The notes under the pieces are model-generated. The model saw nothing but the letters and a program-made list of their open reading frames with translations, ran no database searches and was not told where the DNA came from. Source: Brettanomyces bruxellensis (lineage: Eukaryota; Ascomycota; Pichiomycetes; Pichiales; Pichiaceae). Taken from it: a DNA stretch of 64,000 bases. The translations under genes and the position numbers were made by a program. The DNA is taken from NCBI RefSeq assembly GCF_011074885.1, contig NC_054685.1, forward strand, positions 186,001 through 250,000, in the 5' to 3' direction. This document shows positions 27,551 through 38,940 of the stretch, one piece after another (position 1 is the stretch's first letter; every line of letters begins with the position of its first letter).

Positions 27551-28951
27551 TTTGATATTAAAAAAAAAACACCTATTTAACATACTTTTGGCATATGAGA
27601 GAAATACCACAATCACATTGCAAATATTGGACCAGTAGACATTCACAGAAACGATTTTCAAAATATCATTTTATATCTAGCTTCCATATAAGAATCATCG
27701 AAGATTTTTTAGCGGTCGATAATTTTTTTTGAACACGGTGCGAAGACAGGCAACGAACGCTAATACCTGGAAGTTCAATTCTGGTATTATTAAGTCAATC
27801 ACTACTCTAATCCTTGAATTACGTATACCAGTAAAAATGTATTGTTGGTGAAGCTGAAATAGTGCTTAAAAAAAAGTCATTTGATATCAGGTCTTTAGTC
27901 TAGGATATTTTACAAAATTTCTTTCCTTGGAAGTAGACGTTCACTAGTGAAAATCTATCTACGTATCCAGTATATGTATGACCCACAGTTACACCGAAAG
28001 AATGCGCTACGTTGTTTCATGTCCAGAAAACCTCATTTGAGAATATTCATAACCTGAATAAATCAGAGGAGGGAACAAGGACCAAAACGTATTGTCGTTT
28101 TTTGAATTCCAACAGAAATAAAGAATGATATTCTACAATAAATTATAGCGGATTTTTGAAAGAGCTTTGCTATCCCTTAACTGTGTAATAATGACAGCAA
28201 CTTCTAAGTGTATCTGTATAACAGTTAATATGGAATTGCAATCCAACAACGATTTTTTTTGCAAATAAATTATGAGTAGGATAAAATTGTTGTTAGTATG
28301 CGCTAATATTTGGTTGAGTTACGTAATCTGGAATGTGAATTTGGTGAACGGATGTGATTCTGATTTGTATGGTGATTGGTCTTTAATACGGATTGAAGAG
28401 GAAAGCGAGAAAGGTTAGTTAAACGAAAAGATGGTTGAGAAAAAGGTATTTCTCATTGGTTGATTAAGTAATCAAACAATAAAAATTAAGGAACTCAGGA
28501 AACCATCAGAGAAAAGTTTTTTGTTTATAATTAAGGGCTTTGCCACTTCTGTGCAGATGAAATATGCATGATGTAAACGGTCATGTGGAATAACGAAAGT
28601 TAACGAAGTTAAGCAAGTTATTAAGGGACCAACCTACTGATATTATTTCTACTACAGAGAATTAGTATTAGCTGCTTATTTACGTAATTAGTATATAAAG
28701 GAAGCTTTCAATAAATCTCGGATTACAACAAAAATGACTTCTCAAAGAAAAAAAAGAAAAACTGGGGTAACAAATTTCGTGGAGTGTGTAAGCAAATTTA
28801 AAGTACGGAATAATTAAAGATCCACAGCCGTGGAAAACTGCATCATTGCAACGGACAAGTCAAAAATATAGTTTTTAATAGCCTTTGCGGCTCACGGTCA
28901 AATAACCCAGATTAATAGTGCACACTTTTTACCGATAACAGCAAAACAAAA
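27551..28951. other. PEX2/DAO divergent intergenic region, 1.4 kb
   Basis: It is long for this genome. The only candidate gene in it is a 48-codon ATG frame at 28272-28418 (listed separately). TACTAAC-like motifs occur near 28293 (minus strand), but no exon can be attached to them. No tRNA or snRNA was recognised. Confidence 0.45.
28272..28418 (+). CDS. Possible short secreted peptide or signal-peptide exon
   Basis: This is a 48-codon frame with an ATG start. It begins MSRIKLLLVCANIWLSYVIW, a basic residue pair followed by a long hydrophobic stretch as in a signal peptide, then NVNLVNGCDSDLYGDWSL and a charged end. At the stop the DNA reads AAAGGTTAGT, so GTTAGT could be a weak splice donor and this could be a first exon; I found no second exon. 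I do not recognise the product, and chance is a real possibility. Confidence 0.2.
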   Translation: MSRIKLLLVCANIWLSYVIWNVNLVNGCDSDLYGDWSLIRIEEESEKG

Positions 28952-30031
28952 ATGCAAACTAGTAAGGAAAACAGAGAAATAGTGATTGTAGGGGCTGGTG
29001 TAATCGGATTGACATGTGGCTATCAATTAGCCTTGAAGGGTTACAAAAATGTGATCATTATTTCAAAGGATTTCCCAACTACTGGCTTGCGGAAAGCTGA
29101 ATACACATCTTCAAAGAGTGGTGCACATTTTAGACCCTTTCCATCTAGAAATTCTGACCAGTACAGAGACAGCAGGTACACGAGATCGACATACAATTAC
29201 TTTAAAAGATTGGCAGTTGAACATCCAGAAAGCTCCGTTAAGTTTATGAAGGGAATCGATTATCTTGAATATCCAGATCCACTATATATGAAGCTCGGAA
29301 AAGGATATCATGAGGGTGTTGATGACTTCAAGCTCATTCCAAAAAAAAAACTTCCCAGAAATGTTGTTTTTGGTGCTACTTACAAGACTTGGTGTATGAA
29401 TTCACCTGTGTATCTTGAGTTCTTACAGAATGAGCTTGATATGAAATATGGCTATAAATTCATTTTCAAAAACGTACCTTCGTTAAGCATAATCGCCGAA
29501 ACGTATCCACATGCCTTAATTATTAATGCTACTGGGATGGGATTACAATATGATGGCTCATATGATCCTTCTTGCTATCAAATCAGGGGCCAGACATTGC
29601 TAGTGAGACCTCCATTGAACAACAAATATGAAAGATGCACGGTCACTTATCAAATGGCGAACGGTGAATGGTCATTTGTGATTCCAAGACCTCTAAGTGG
29701 TGGAGTAATTATAGGAGGTACAAAGGTGGTCAATGGAAAAAACCCCAATCCAGATCCTGTTGAGACCAAAAATCTTATTGAAAATGCAAAAAAGAGATTT
29801 CCTGAATTATTATTAGGAAGCAAAAACGAGTTCGAAATACGCAGAGTTAACGTCGGATTTAGACCTGCTAGAAGGGGCGGTGCCAAGGTTAAAAAATCTG
29901 TCGTTGCGGGCACAACCATAATTGACTGTTATGGGTTTGCAGGATCTGGGATGGAAATGTCATGGGGTGCTGCTGAGAAAGTTGTTTCACTCCTGGAAAA
30001 CGATGAAGCATTCCAAAGATCAAAGCTTTAA
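28952..30031 (+). CDS. DAO1: D-amino-acid oxidase, peroxisomal (FAD)
   Basis: This encodes 359 aa, within the usual 340-370 of the family. The FAD-binding motif VIVGAGVIGLTCGY lies at residues 11-24. A second FAD/substrate region (NATGMGLQYDG; YQIRGQTLLVRPP) and the C-terminal CYGFAGSGMEMSWGAAEKV, equivalent to the family's H-x-YG-GG-G signature region, are present. The protein ends in QRSKL, so residues 357-359 are a textbook peroxisomal PTS1. It oxidatively deaminates D-amino acids to 2-oxo acids, ammonia and H2O2 and lets yeasts use D-Ala and similar compounds as nitrogen source. The divergent neighbour PEX2 builds the same organelle. S. cerevisiae lacks this gene; several Pichiaceae and Trigonopsis have it. 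Confidence 0.9.
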   Translation: MQTSKENREIVIVGAGVIGLTCGYQLALKGYKNVIIISKDFPTTGLRKAEYTSSKSGAHFRPFPSRNSDQYRDSRYTRSTYNYFKRLAVEHPESSVKFMKGIDYLEYPDPLYMKLGKGYHEGVDDFKLIPKKKLPRNVVFGATYKTWCMNSPVYLEFLQNELDMKYGYKFIFKNVPSLSIIAETYPHALIINATGMGLQYDGSYDPSCYQIRGQTLLVRPPLNNKYERCTVTYQMANGEWSFVIPRPLSGGVIIGGTKVVNGKNPNPDPVETKNLIENAKKRFPELLLGSKNEFEIRRVNVGFRPARRGGAKVKKSVVAGTTIIDCYGFAGSGMEMSWGAAEKVVSLLENDEAFQRSKL

Positions 30032-30878
30032 CAATATTTAAATTTGGATTATGCTTGCGTCATCGTGGTTATGCTATGTAAAATGTAAAGCACTAATATT
30101 GTAGTCACCAGTTCTATGTATGACGCCAGTAGGGTTAATTTTAATTTAATTGTTTTGTCCGCCCATCTCAAAAACATTAAAATTTCTTCGTACGTGGAAA
30201 TACATACTCTAGACTTTTTTTTTCTTTACTAGAAGAAAAACAGAAACGGATTAATTGATACTCTCTGCATATGATCAAGGAAAAACTTTTTACAGGTGCT
30301 TATTACCTTACACCCGAAGGATCGCTTTTTAGTCCTAACTCCGGGAGTAACCACCGGAAGGAAAAGTAAACCGTTCTATTTCACCAAACATTCAGGGACA
30401 TATTAACCTTACCCCCAATATATAGGAGTGGAAAATTGTAAAAATTAATCATGTGTGCTTAGATATTGAGAATAACATGCAAAATTGTTGCACTTATGCG
30501 GAGATAGCACAACATCTATTAGACGAAAACAATTCATTAAAGGCGAGTTTTCGGACCGAAAAAGGAAAAATCGTACCAAAAAAAAGAATAAACTTACAAT
30601 AATCAGCCTTTCACTTCAACCATGGCCCTTTGCCTTAATATTTCAGTAGATCCCTTCCATTGTTATTACATTTACATTTGTAAACGGCTCACACGGCATT
30701 GCTTCTGCCATATACCGGTTTTTCTCACACTAATTTCTCTATTATTTATATATTTCCCTTCCTTCAACGTAATATAATTCTCTATCCTCTTTTAACTTTA
30801 GCTTGTAGATGATTATTTACTGCATAATATTGCCCAGATCATCTTCTATAATTATATTTTGTGGTTCATACATACTAT
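30032..30878. other. Upstream region of the Zn-cluster regulator
   Basis: These 847 AT-rich bp follow the DAO stop. They contain polypyrimidine tracts but no recognisable gene. Frames starting at 30859 and 30861 use TTG and GTG and are only the extension of exon 1 of the next gene. Confidence 0.45.
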
Positions 30879-33383
30879 ATGCAAGAAGCTCATCATGATT
30901 TACACAGAACATCCAAATCGTCGAGGGTCAAATCTATTCGGCCAATTCGGAGTCGGCGAAGAAAGTACTCGAAAAAAGGTTGCAAGGAATGTAAAAGAAG
31001 AAAGATCAAGGTATGTATTAATGACAATCTTTTACTTTTAGTGTTACAATAAGTTACTAATAACTTGTGAATACAGTGTGACGAAGAGAAGCCTGAATGC
31101 TGGAATTGTGTTCATTTAGGGAAGAAATGCGTCTATACGATGTCACCACTTGATAAAGGGCACAGCATTGATCAAGGTGGAATTGAATATAAGCATTCAG
31201 AGAACACAACAGTCGCAGCGAGTGCCATTCCTTTTGTTATTCCAAGTTCAAAATATCATAGCAATTCAAACCCTAGTGGTGGTTATACATGCACGTTTGT
31301 GACTCAACCAATGTCCGTTTCCAACGGTGTGTCGACAAATATAAATAATGAAAATCACTATCATTCGGGGATTAAAACAGCACCACTTCTGCTTTATGAT
31401 GGAAATTTATATCCTGGTGCAATTCTAAATGGCAATATATATCATCAAGGTGCACCATTAAACCCATTGAATCCTTCACCGTATAACAGTTCAAACATGG
31501 TTCAAGTTCCGACGTCTGCTCCTATCCCAGTTACCCAACAAATCAGGATTCCAGTAACGGTACCGATACCTAATGCCCACCTGAATGCGAGATCAAATAT
31601 TTCAACAACAGCTTTATCCCCTCTTATTTTACCAACTCCTGGGAATAATGCGCATGCAGTACTAGAACAAAATTTATTGGTTTCACCAATATCACAAATG
31701 AATACGATTAGACCATTATCAGCTATTTCATCTAGACCACCCTACCTGAGCCGGTCTTGGAGTGAGAATGGAAATACCATTGCCACGAAACATGATAAGT
31801 CTGAAGTCGTTGCAAGAAAAGTACCAGATTTCAAGGAGAACGCTTCCGGAAGAAACATATTGCAAAGACAGACACATTCTTGTACATCATCACCATGTAT
31901 CGAGCATCGCAATACTTCCGAGATATCTGAGCATTATGACTCAATATCATCATTAATCAACATCATTAACGTGATAATTTCTAAAAAGTTGGATGAAAAC
32001 ACTCTAAATACACATGACGTATCTGAAGACAGTAATTTGAGCATAGAATTTAGTCGATTTCCTGATCAAAAATTGGTATTTGATGAAACTCAGAATACAG
32101 ATGATCTGAAATCAGAAACGATTGCTCTTCCTTCTGTGGTCAAAACTTGCCCATCATTTGATTCGTTTGGCATTCTACCTCGAGACATAAAATATTTGAA
32201 CGAGTTTTATAAAAACTTCACCCGTATGACTTTTCCGTTGTGTTCACAGTCACATTTAAATCCTGCTAAGAATATTATTCTAAACTATGCCATGAATAAT
32301 AAGTACCTCTTATCAGCCGTTCTTGCCTGTGGTGCATTTCAAAAATGGACACAATCGCATAATGTCAAAGACGGGGATGCTTATTACAAATATCTAGGGA
32401 ACTCGCAAACAATACTTTCTTCTACGTCTGATTCAAAAGGTATTCCCACGGAGAGCTTGGTTTTGGATATTTTACTGATGGCATCGTTTACACCAAGAAA
32501 GGAGATCACACATTGGAAGCCACATCTATTAGCAGTTAAGAAATTGTTGATGCAACCAAACCGGAACAGTACGATATGTACCTACGTTTTGGAATTTTGC
32601 CGAACATGGTATATTTCAATATGCCTGTCTATTAGTATTCCATTTCCATATTTAGATAAGGATATATCATCAACAGATTTTCGACTTTCAATACCAGAGA
32701 GTGTGTTATCAAAAAAATATCTGCAGAGCATGAAACTTATCCGAAAGGATGGTTTTAATTACATATATGGTCACACAAATAAACTTTGTTCAATAATCCA
32801 GCAAATACACGAATACGGAAGAAGAGTCAATAGGTGGAAATATACTAACTCTGAATGCAAACCACAAATTACTCTTCTTGAGACAAATAGAATATTGAAT
32901 GAATTGATGAAGGAACACGAATATTCTATCATTGGCAATGATGGAATTTCTGAATCCTTTAACAAAATTTCTCTAAAAACACTATCACTACCCGAGGGGG
33001 CAGTGGAGGAAATTGAGTTGAAAAATGGAACTACGATTACCGTTTCATGGTATGACATAAGTCAACAGTCATTCGTCTGGTCTGCAATTATAATTCTTCT
33101 TTCGGTCATTGGTGAATTGCCTTCGGATCACTACATGGTCCAAGAGGCCGTGCATAAAATTCTTAGTCTTCTCGTATTTATGAATGCCAAGGAACCATTA
33201 TCCAACAATTTAATGTTTATACTTGAGCGTCCAGTATACGTGGCTGCGGTTAATTGTATTACCACCGATGACAGAAAATTGATATCGAAATTCTTTTTGC
33301 AGTTACATCGGATGGGTCACATTTCCGCCCACATCGACTTGGAGGACTTGTATGAATGCTGGGGAAACAAGAAACATGATTAG
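30879..33383 (+). CDS. Zn(II)2Cys6 transcription factor, Lys14-like (spliced)
   Basis: The exons are 30879-31010 and 31077-33383, separated by a 66-nt intron (31011-31076) with donor GTATGT, branch TACTAAT and acceptor ACAG; the product is 812 aa. Splicing completes the zinc cluster: CKECKRRKIK from exon 1 joins CDEEKPECWNCVHLGKKCVY in exon 2, giving C-x2-C-x6-C-x6-C-x2-C-x6-C at about residues 35-62. Without splicing the domain is broken. The GCKECKRRKIKCDE signature and the following region resemble Lys14-type regulators of lysine biosynthesis, but many related paralogues exist, so the target is unknown. The middle is Ser/Pro/Asn-rich. The second half carries a fungal-type regulatory domain (DIKYLNEFYKNFTRMTFPL, LLSAVLACGAFQKW). 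Confidence 0.88.
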
Positions 33384-33912
33384 TATTGATTTCATGGGGT
33401 TTAAAGATTTCATGCCACTTTATAATTTATTATATATTTGGGCATGATTAATGCTTCTGGCCTTATCTTTTGCAGTTGTTGTTCTATATATATATATATG
33501 TATATAATTCATGGGTTCAAGATGTGTCTCGAAAAAGACAGAAGAACAGTCGCTGCTGTTAAAAATTTTTTTAACATATGATATGGTGATTAATATAAAT
33601 CACAGCAAGATTAGTGTTGACTACAAAGTCGAACCTTTACGGTAGATAACGAAATACAGCGTATTTTATTAATTTTTTTGGTGCCAGCTTTCTAATCTTA
33701 AGATATCAATAATAAAGCTATTGTTTACTGGGAAACCGAATTAACAAAGAATTTTTTTTTTTACTTTCGATCAGTCACGCTTCAACATGTTTTTTGCAAA
33801 AATAAAATTTAGAATAAGAACGTTCCTTATCTTTTTTTATTACTTCTTTTCTCTGTTACTACCAGTTATTGTATTAGAACCAGTTTGAAAAGCAAAGTTT
33901 CTTTTTTTAAAA
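33384..33912. other. Intergenic
   Basis: These 529 AT-rich bp lie between the Zn-cluster gene and the F-box-like gene. A TA-dinucleotide run sits near 33487-33500, and T-rich tracts precede the downstream ATG. No gene was recognised. Confidence 0.45.
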
Positions 33913-35319
33913 ATGAAGCGTTCATTTGTTGATGCTCAAGGGGAGCAAAACCGAAGTTTCGTCCGAAAGAAGCCTCACGGATTGAGTGAGGGCAATCAGC
34001 ATGGAAAACAATGCGATATAATAACAAGGCTTCCACTGGAGCTCGTTGAAATAATATTTAAGAAGGGAAATTTATCACGACAAGATATTATCAATATTTC
34101 AATGACTTCCAGTTCACATAGGGCACGCTTTTTTATGCTGGTGTTTCAGAGCATAAAGATTACATGGGGAGATTTTGAACGTTTTGACAAGACATTTAAA
34201 CACAAAGATTTGATTCGTCACGTTAGAATCTATAGTGATTTGTCGGACATCAAAAAGACAACATTTGGGGAGTGGAATATTTCTATGCGTAACTTGTTGT
34301 TAGAATGCACAAATTTATGGAAAATGATCATTGAAGTTATGACTTCCGCCCGTTGTCTTAAGTACCAAGACAAATTTGATGTCGATTTATCAGATAAAAT
34401 AACCAGTTTAACTTTGATTAGTCATGCGAATGAGGCTGCTGACGAATCTCTTTTTGAGCTTTCACAGCTTCAGAAATTTCATAATCTGAGTGAATTAAAA
34501 TTGAACGGCTTTTTTATTAATAAAGACCAATATTTTTACCCCAAATTTAAACCAGACTTATCTGACTATGCAGTGCGCTGTTTAGATGGAAAGGTGCTTA
34601 ATTTAAAGCATCTCAAGCTTGTGAACTGTCGATGGGAACATCCATCAAATTTAAGTGATATTTTTAGTCCCAACTATCCATCTCCAAATCCTGTGCTAAT
34701 TTGCGGAAGAGAGAAAGAGAAATTTACTGCACCATCCAGTATTTCGATCTTTTACAGTGAAGAATCAGCACCTTTTGTAGTGAGTGAAAGGTTTCGCAAT
34801 TTCGTTAATAATGATAACGATGAACAATTTCTTTTTCAAACACAATTCTATAGCAGATTAAAGCAATTGTCGATTGTCATATTAAACAGGAAGGAGCTGA
34901 CAAATCCGGAAAGATATGATTACTATTATCCATGGATTGGACAACTTGGATTCCGGCGGAAATTTCATGTGCATTCAGATGCGTCAGGGGAAATTGAATG
35001 CCGCTCAATACTTACATCCTTAGAAAGGCTAACACTTGTGGGCTGGAGATTGTCTAATTTAAGTGAACTCGAGAAGGCATTTAAAACGGACGGTGGAATG
35101 AAATATAACATGAAACACATCACACTTTATATCATGCCGGTTACTGGTAGCGGGGCAGAAAACAGAAATGAGGAAGAACTAAAAGGCATAAAGAAACGTC
35201 TAGAAGAAATTTTCAATGCTCCCGGAATTAACAACAATCATTGTACCATGGATATCGGCTACGCTTATGATTGTTTAAAAGATCATCGTTATGATCAAGA
35301 ATTTTCAAAATACAATTGA
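33913..35319 (+). CDS. F-box-like protein with leucine-rich C-terminal region
   Basis: This encodes 468 aa. Residues about 36-80 (IITRLPLELVEIIFKKGNLSRQDIINISMTSS) fit an F-box: LP-x-E-hydrophobic start, then helices with DIINIS. F-box proteins dock substrates to the SCF ubiquitin ligase through Skp1. The rest has irregular leucine-rich stretches (LQKFHNLSELKLNG, LNLKHLKLVNCRW, LTSLERLTLVGWRL), consistent with a degenerate LRR substrate domain. I do not recognise an S. cerevisiae orthologue. Such F-box/LRR genes often form lineage-specific families in yeasts, and no second copy is present here. Confidence 0.65.
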   Translation: MKRSFVDAQGEQNRSFVRKKPHGLSEGNQHGKQCDIITRLPLELVEIIFKKGNLSRQDIINISMTSSSHRARFFMLVFQSIKITWGDFERFDKTFKHKDLIRHVRIYSDLSDIKKTTFGEWNISMRNLLLECTNLWKMIIEVMTSARCLKYQDKFDVDLSDKITSLTLISHANEAADESLFELSQLQKFHNLSELKLNGFFINKDQYFYPKFKPDLSDYAVRCLDGKVLNLKHLKLVNCRWEHPSNLSDIFSPNYPSPNPVLICGREKEKFTAPSSISIFYSEESAPFVVSERFRNFVNNDNDEQFLFQTQFYSRLKQLSIVILNRKELTNPERYDYYYPWIGQLGFRRKFHVHSDASGEIECRSILTSLERLTLVGWRLSNLSELEKAFKTDGGMKYNMKHITLYIMPVTGSGAENRNEEELKGIKKRLEEIFNAPGINNNHCTMDIGYAYDCLKDHRYDQEFSKYN

Positions 35320-37365
35320 ATAAGCACAAACATTCAATTGAAGTGGGAAAAGGGGTTGCCAATTTAGATCCGGGTGGATTTTGGCACAAATAAAGATATA
35401 TAAATAAACTAGTATTTTAAGGGACAAAGATGGGAGGACTTCAGGGAAAGTAGTTAGAATCTTTGTGATCATATGCTGCACTTCATTATTGCGACTTTAT
35501 AATGAATAGGAAATAATTTTGGGATAATTGTCTATGCTAGTTTGAATAATCAATAATATAAATTCAGGTTGAACTAAGATTCTATCAAGAAAATTTGTGG
35601 GGTAAATAAAGGTTAATGGAATCTTCAATTTAAATTATGAAATCCCGAGTAATCATTGTGAAACTTGTTCGTATGCGAAGGAAGCCATCCAAGCTGAATG
35701 CAAAAAAAGACCTTATGTACGCATTTGAACGAGGATTGTCGTCCTTTACTCCGGGGCGGACAAATAGAAGGGTATGGCTACAACCCTGCCTTCGTTAATT
35801 TACTTGATACCAAAGCATTCTAACCAACATTTTTCTGCGTACAATAACCGAATTGCTGTACCTTTTTTTGAGATTCCGGTAATGGACTGTCAGAACACGA
35901 TTAACCACTTGACGTAGCACTGAAAAGGTTATGCTTTGGCTAGCCGGATCAACCTTGTCAAAGTTCTAAAGCCCCAGCCATTAATAAAATCTTTGCGGAG
36001 ACGATTCTCCCGATACCAGTAGAAACCATTTCGGAATTTTTCTGGGACCACTCCCAGCCGGTAAGGTAAGTATCGATAGGACAATGCTCAATATCCTCTG
36101 GTGGGGAAAAGCGCGACTGCACTAATGAGCAAGAGTTGATCAACACGAAAACCGAAGTCCAGAGGGGAATTTTTTTTCGTAAGTAGAGACAAAAAAAAAA
36201 GGCGGGCTTTGTAAAATCATGAATTGACTAGGATAATAATCCGTCTATTATAACTGCATTGTGTGATAATAAGGGGGTGGGGGTATTAAGCCAACGCAAA
36301 ATAAAAAAGGTCGGAAATCTGAACATAAGGCTTTTCGTGAAGTCCGCTGACATTGAAAGCCCCATATTTGGTTGGACAGCTTTTAATATTGGGGTGGGCT
36401 AGAATAATGCCAAACCATTGACCAGAGTATTCACACAATGTCCGACATTGTACCAAATGCTATCAGATAAAAATGGTTATTAAAAGAACAAACAAGGCAC
36501 CTTACTAGATCGTCTCACTTTGGGTACAGTTTATTTGTAACGGACCTTTCTTTAAGTTTCAAACTATCTCCCTGAATCTACATTGATTTAAAGCTCAAGG
36601 AAAGCGGCCACCTTGCTCAATCTAAATATGGGTTAGGAAGGGAGGAAAAAATGAAATAAATAAAAAAAAAAGAAAATCAAGCTAATTCTTTGTGGAGCCC
36701 CGCAATATCGGTACTTCTGACATTCGAGGTATGCTGATGAGGTGAGACAAAGAAAATCTGAAAGCCATTGTTAAAGCATCATAAACCACCAAAACAAGCA
36801 TTATTTTCCCACGCGCCGAATCCGGTACATATCCGACCGCCCTAATCACAAAGTGCAGTATTGAGGTTACTTTTGCAATTTGTTACCTTGTACTTCCGAT
36901 ACACCGCTCACCTTCACCATAAATTCCCACTATAATAGCACCTTTTCATCCACTTGTTATTTATTTATTTTTTGGAAAATGTTCTATTGTGATATAACAA
37001 ATGGAACTCAACCTGCTTTCTTGTACTATTATTCTTTTTTTTTTCCTCCAAAGCGAACGTCCGACTTTCGTAAAGTTATGAAATTATAAATATGCGTATA
37101 TTCATATATATTTTATTTTATTTCCTACTTTTCATCATTTAGGCTTTTCAGATCTTTACCTGCTTGGTTGATTTGGGCTAAAGTATTCTTTTAGTTTTAT
37201 CGCTACATCTTTTTCATATTCATAACTGACACTTTTCTTCATCGGTCGTGTGGTAAACCACTTCTAAGAGAAAAGCAGTAGAACAATTCAATTGCACTTT
37301 GGATTTCTCGTGTTTAGATCAGTTCCCACATAAGATACATTTGATAAAGTAAAAAAGACACAAAT
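35320..37365. other. 2-kb region upstream of ACH1
   Basis: This is the longest gene-free stretch apart from the LTR region, and partly less AT-rich than ordinary spacers (35740-36140). G-rich motifs (AAGGGGGTGGGGG near 36271, ATTGGGGTGGG near 36388) could bind Mig1- or Adr1-type zinc fingers, which would suit a gluconeogenic gene. The minus strand near 36073 reads ATACTTACC, the U1 5' end, followed by a perfect hairpin CTGGGA-GTGG-TCCCAG. The U1 70K-binding loop is absent, so I do not call U1. No credible protein frame has an ATG. Confidence 0.45.
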
Positions 37366-38940
37366 ATGTCTGCAATTCTTAAACAGAGAGTGAGGTTCGC
37401 TCCATATTTGAAGAAGCTTAGAACGCCTGAGCAGTGTGTTCCATTCTTCAAGAATGGTCAATATTTGGGATGGTCCGGTTTCACTGGTGTTGGCTCACCT
37501 AAGGCTGTTCCAACCGCACTTGCCAATTATGTTGAAAAGAACCACTTGCAAGGGAAACTCGCTTTTAACTTATTCGTTGGTGCTTCCGCTGGCCCCGAAG
37601 AGTCCAGATGGGCTGACTTGAACATGTTGGCAAGACGTGCACCACATCAGGTTGGTAAGCCAATTAGAAAAGCAATCAATGAAGGCCGAACTCTGTTCTT
37701 AGATAAGCACCTTTCCATGTTCCCTCAGGATTTAACCTACGGATTTTACACAAGAAACAAGAAGGATAACGATCTTTTGGATTACATGCTGATCGAAGCT
37801 ACTGCCATTACAGAGGATGGTGCAATCGTTCCAGGTCCAGCAGTCGGTGGTTCTCCGGAAATGCTTTCTGTTGCTGACAAGATTATTATTGAAGTGAACA
37901 CCTCTATTCCATCTTTCGAAGGTATTCACGACATTGATATGCCAATAAATCCTCCAAACAGACCACCTATTCCATACACAAGGGTTGATCAACGTAGTGG
38001 TTTGACATCCATCCCAATCGATCCAGAGAAGGTGGTCGCAATCGTTGAATCTACGATTCCGGATAAGGTTCCAGCACCTGCCAAGCCAGATGCTAAGTCT
38101 AAGAAGATCGCCGAGCACTTGATTGAGTTCTTTGAACAGGAAGTGAAGGCTGGCAGAATGCCAGAGAATTTGCATCCCCTTCAATCTGGTATTGGTAATG
38201 TTGGTAATGCCATTATTGATGGTCTTGCCAGCTCCAGCTTCAAGCACATGAACGTCTGGACTGAGGTTATGCAGGATTCTTTCTTGCAATACTTCGAGAA
38301 GGGAAAGATCGACTTTGCCACAGCAACATCCGTTAGATTATCTCCAGAGGGTTTCAAGAAGTTCTTCGGAAACTGGGACTTGTTCAGCAAAAAGGTTTGC
38401 TTGCGTTCCCAGGTCGTTTCGAATTCTCCAGAGGTGATTAGAAGATTGGGTGTTATTGCCATGAACACACCAGTTGAATTCGATATTTATGGTCACGCAA
38501 ACTCCACAAATGTTGGTGGATCTAAAATGTTGAATGGTTTGGGAGGATCTGGTGATTTCTTGAGAAACGCCAAGTATTCGATCATGCACACTCCATCGGC
38601 AAGACCATCCAAGACTGATCCAACGGGTATTTCTTGTGTTGTTCCATTCTGCTCACACGTTGATCAAACTGAGCATGATGTCGATGTTTATGTGACTGAG
38701 CAAGGTCTAGCTGATTTGAGAGGACTGGCACCAAAGGAGAGAGCACGCGAGATTATAAAGCAATGTGCCCACCCAGATTATCGTGCACAACTTGACGATT
38801 ACCTGGACAGAGCTATTTTCTACTGCACGAAGAGAAAGTCATTGCACGAACCCCACATCTTGAGTAATGCTTTGAAGATGCACATAAATCTTGAGAAGAA
38901 TGGTACCATGAAGCTCAAGTCCTGGGATGACCAAATATAA
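37366..38940 (+). CDS. ACH1: Acetyl-CoA hydrolase / CoA transferase, mitochondrial
   Basis: This encodes 524 aa, against 526 in ScAch1. It is a family-I CoA transferase that moves CoA between succinyl-CoA and acetate (and hydrolyses acetyl-CoA slowly), detoxifying mitochondrial acetate. The N-terminus [18 protein letters not shown] is basic and matches the yeast enzyme. Conserved stretches include [42 protein letters not shown], the catalytic-Glu segment [12 protein letters not shown] and GSGDFLRNA near the C-terminus. Codon use is strongly biased, so expression should be high. Acetate metabolism is prominent in Brettanomyces, which would suit a well expressed ACH1, but the species is inferred. 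Confidence 0.97.
   Translation: MSAILKQRVRFAPYLKKLRTPEQCVPFFKNGQYLGWSGFTGVGSPKAVPTALANYVEKNHLQGKLAFNLFVGASAGPEESRWADLNMLARRAPHQVGKPIRKAINEGRTLFLDKHLSMFPQDLTYGFYTRNKKDNDLLDYMLIEATAITEDGAIVPGPAVGGSPEMLSVADKIIIEVNTSIPSFEGIHDIDMPINPPNRPPIPYTRVDQRSGLTSIPIDPEKVVAIVESTIPDKVPAPAKPDAKSKKIAEHLIEFFEQEVKAGRMPENLHPLQSGIGNVGNAIIDGLASSSFKHMNVWTEVMQDSFLQYFEKGKIDFATATSVRLSPEGFKKFFGNWDLFSKKVCLRSQVVSNSPEVIRRLGVIAMNTPVEFDIYGHANSTNVGGSKMLNGLGGSGDFLRNAKYSIMHTPSARPSKTDPTGISCVVPFCSHVDQTEHDVDVYVTEQGLADLRGLAPKERAREIIKQCAHPDYRAQLDDYLDRAIFYCTKRKSLHEPHILSNALKMHINLEKNGTMKLKSWDDQI

Noticed and set aside
35940..36073. U1 snRNA on the minus strand, starting ATACTTACC at 36073
   Set aside because: The 5' end matches U1 perfectly, but the U1-70K loop (GATCANGAAG-type) and a convincing Sm site are missing downstream. 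ATACTTACC is also simply the reverse of a consensus 5' splice site.
36733..36765. C/D-box snoRNA-like TGATGA ... CTGA near 36735-36760
   Set aside because: Boxes are too close together and lack a terminal stem and a guide pairing I can identify.
37732..38289. 185-codon frame antisense to ACH1
   Set aside because: Shadow of a highly codon-biased gene; no homology or promoter.
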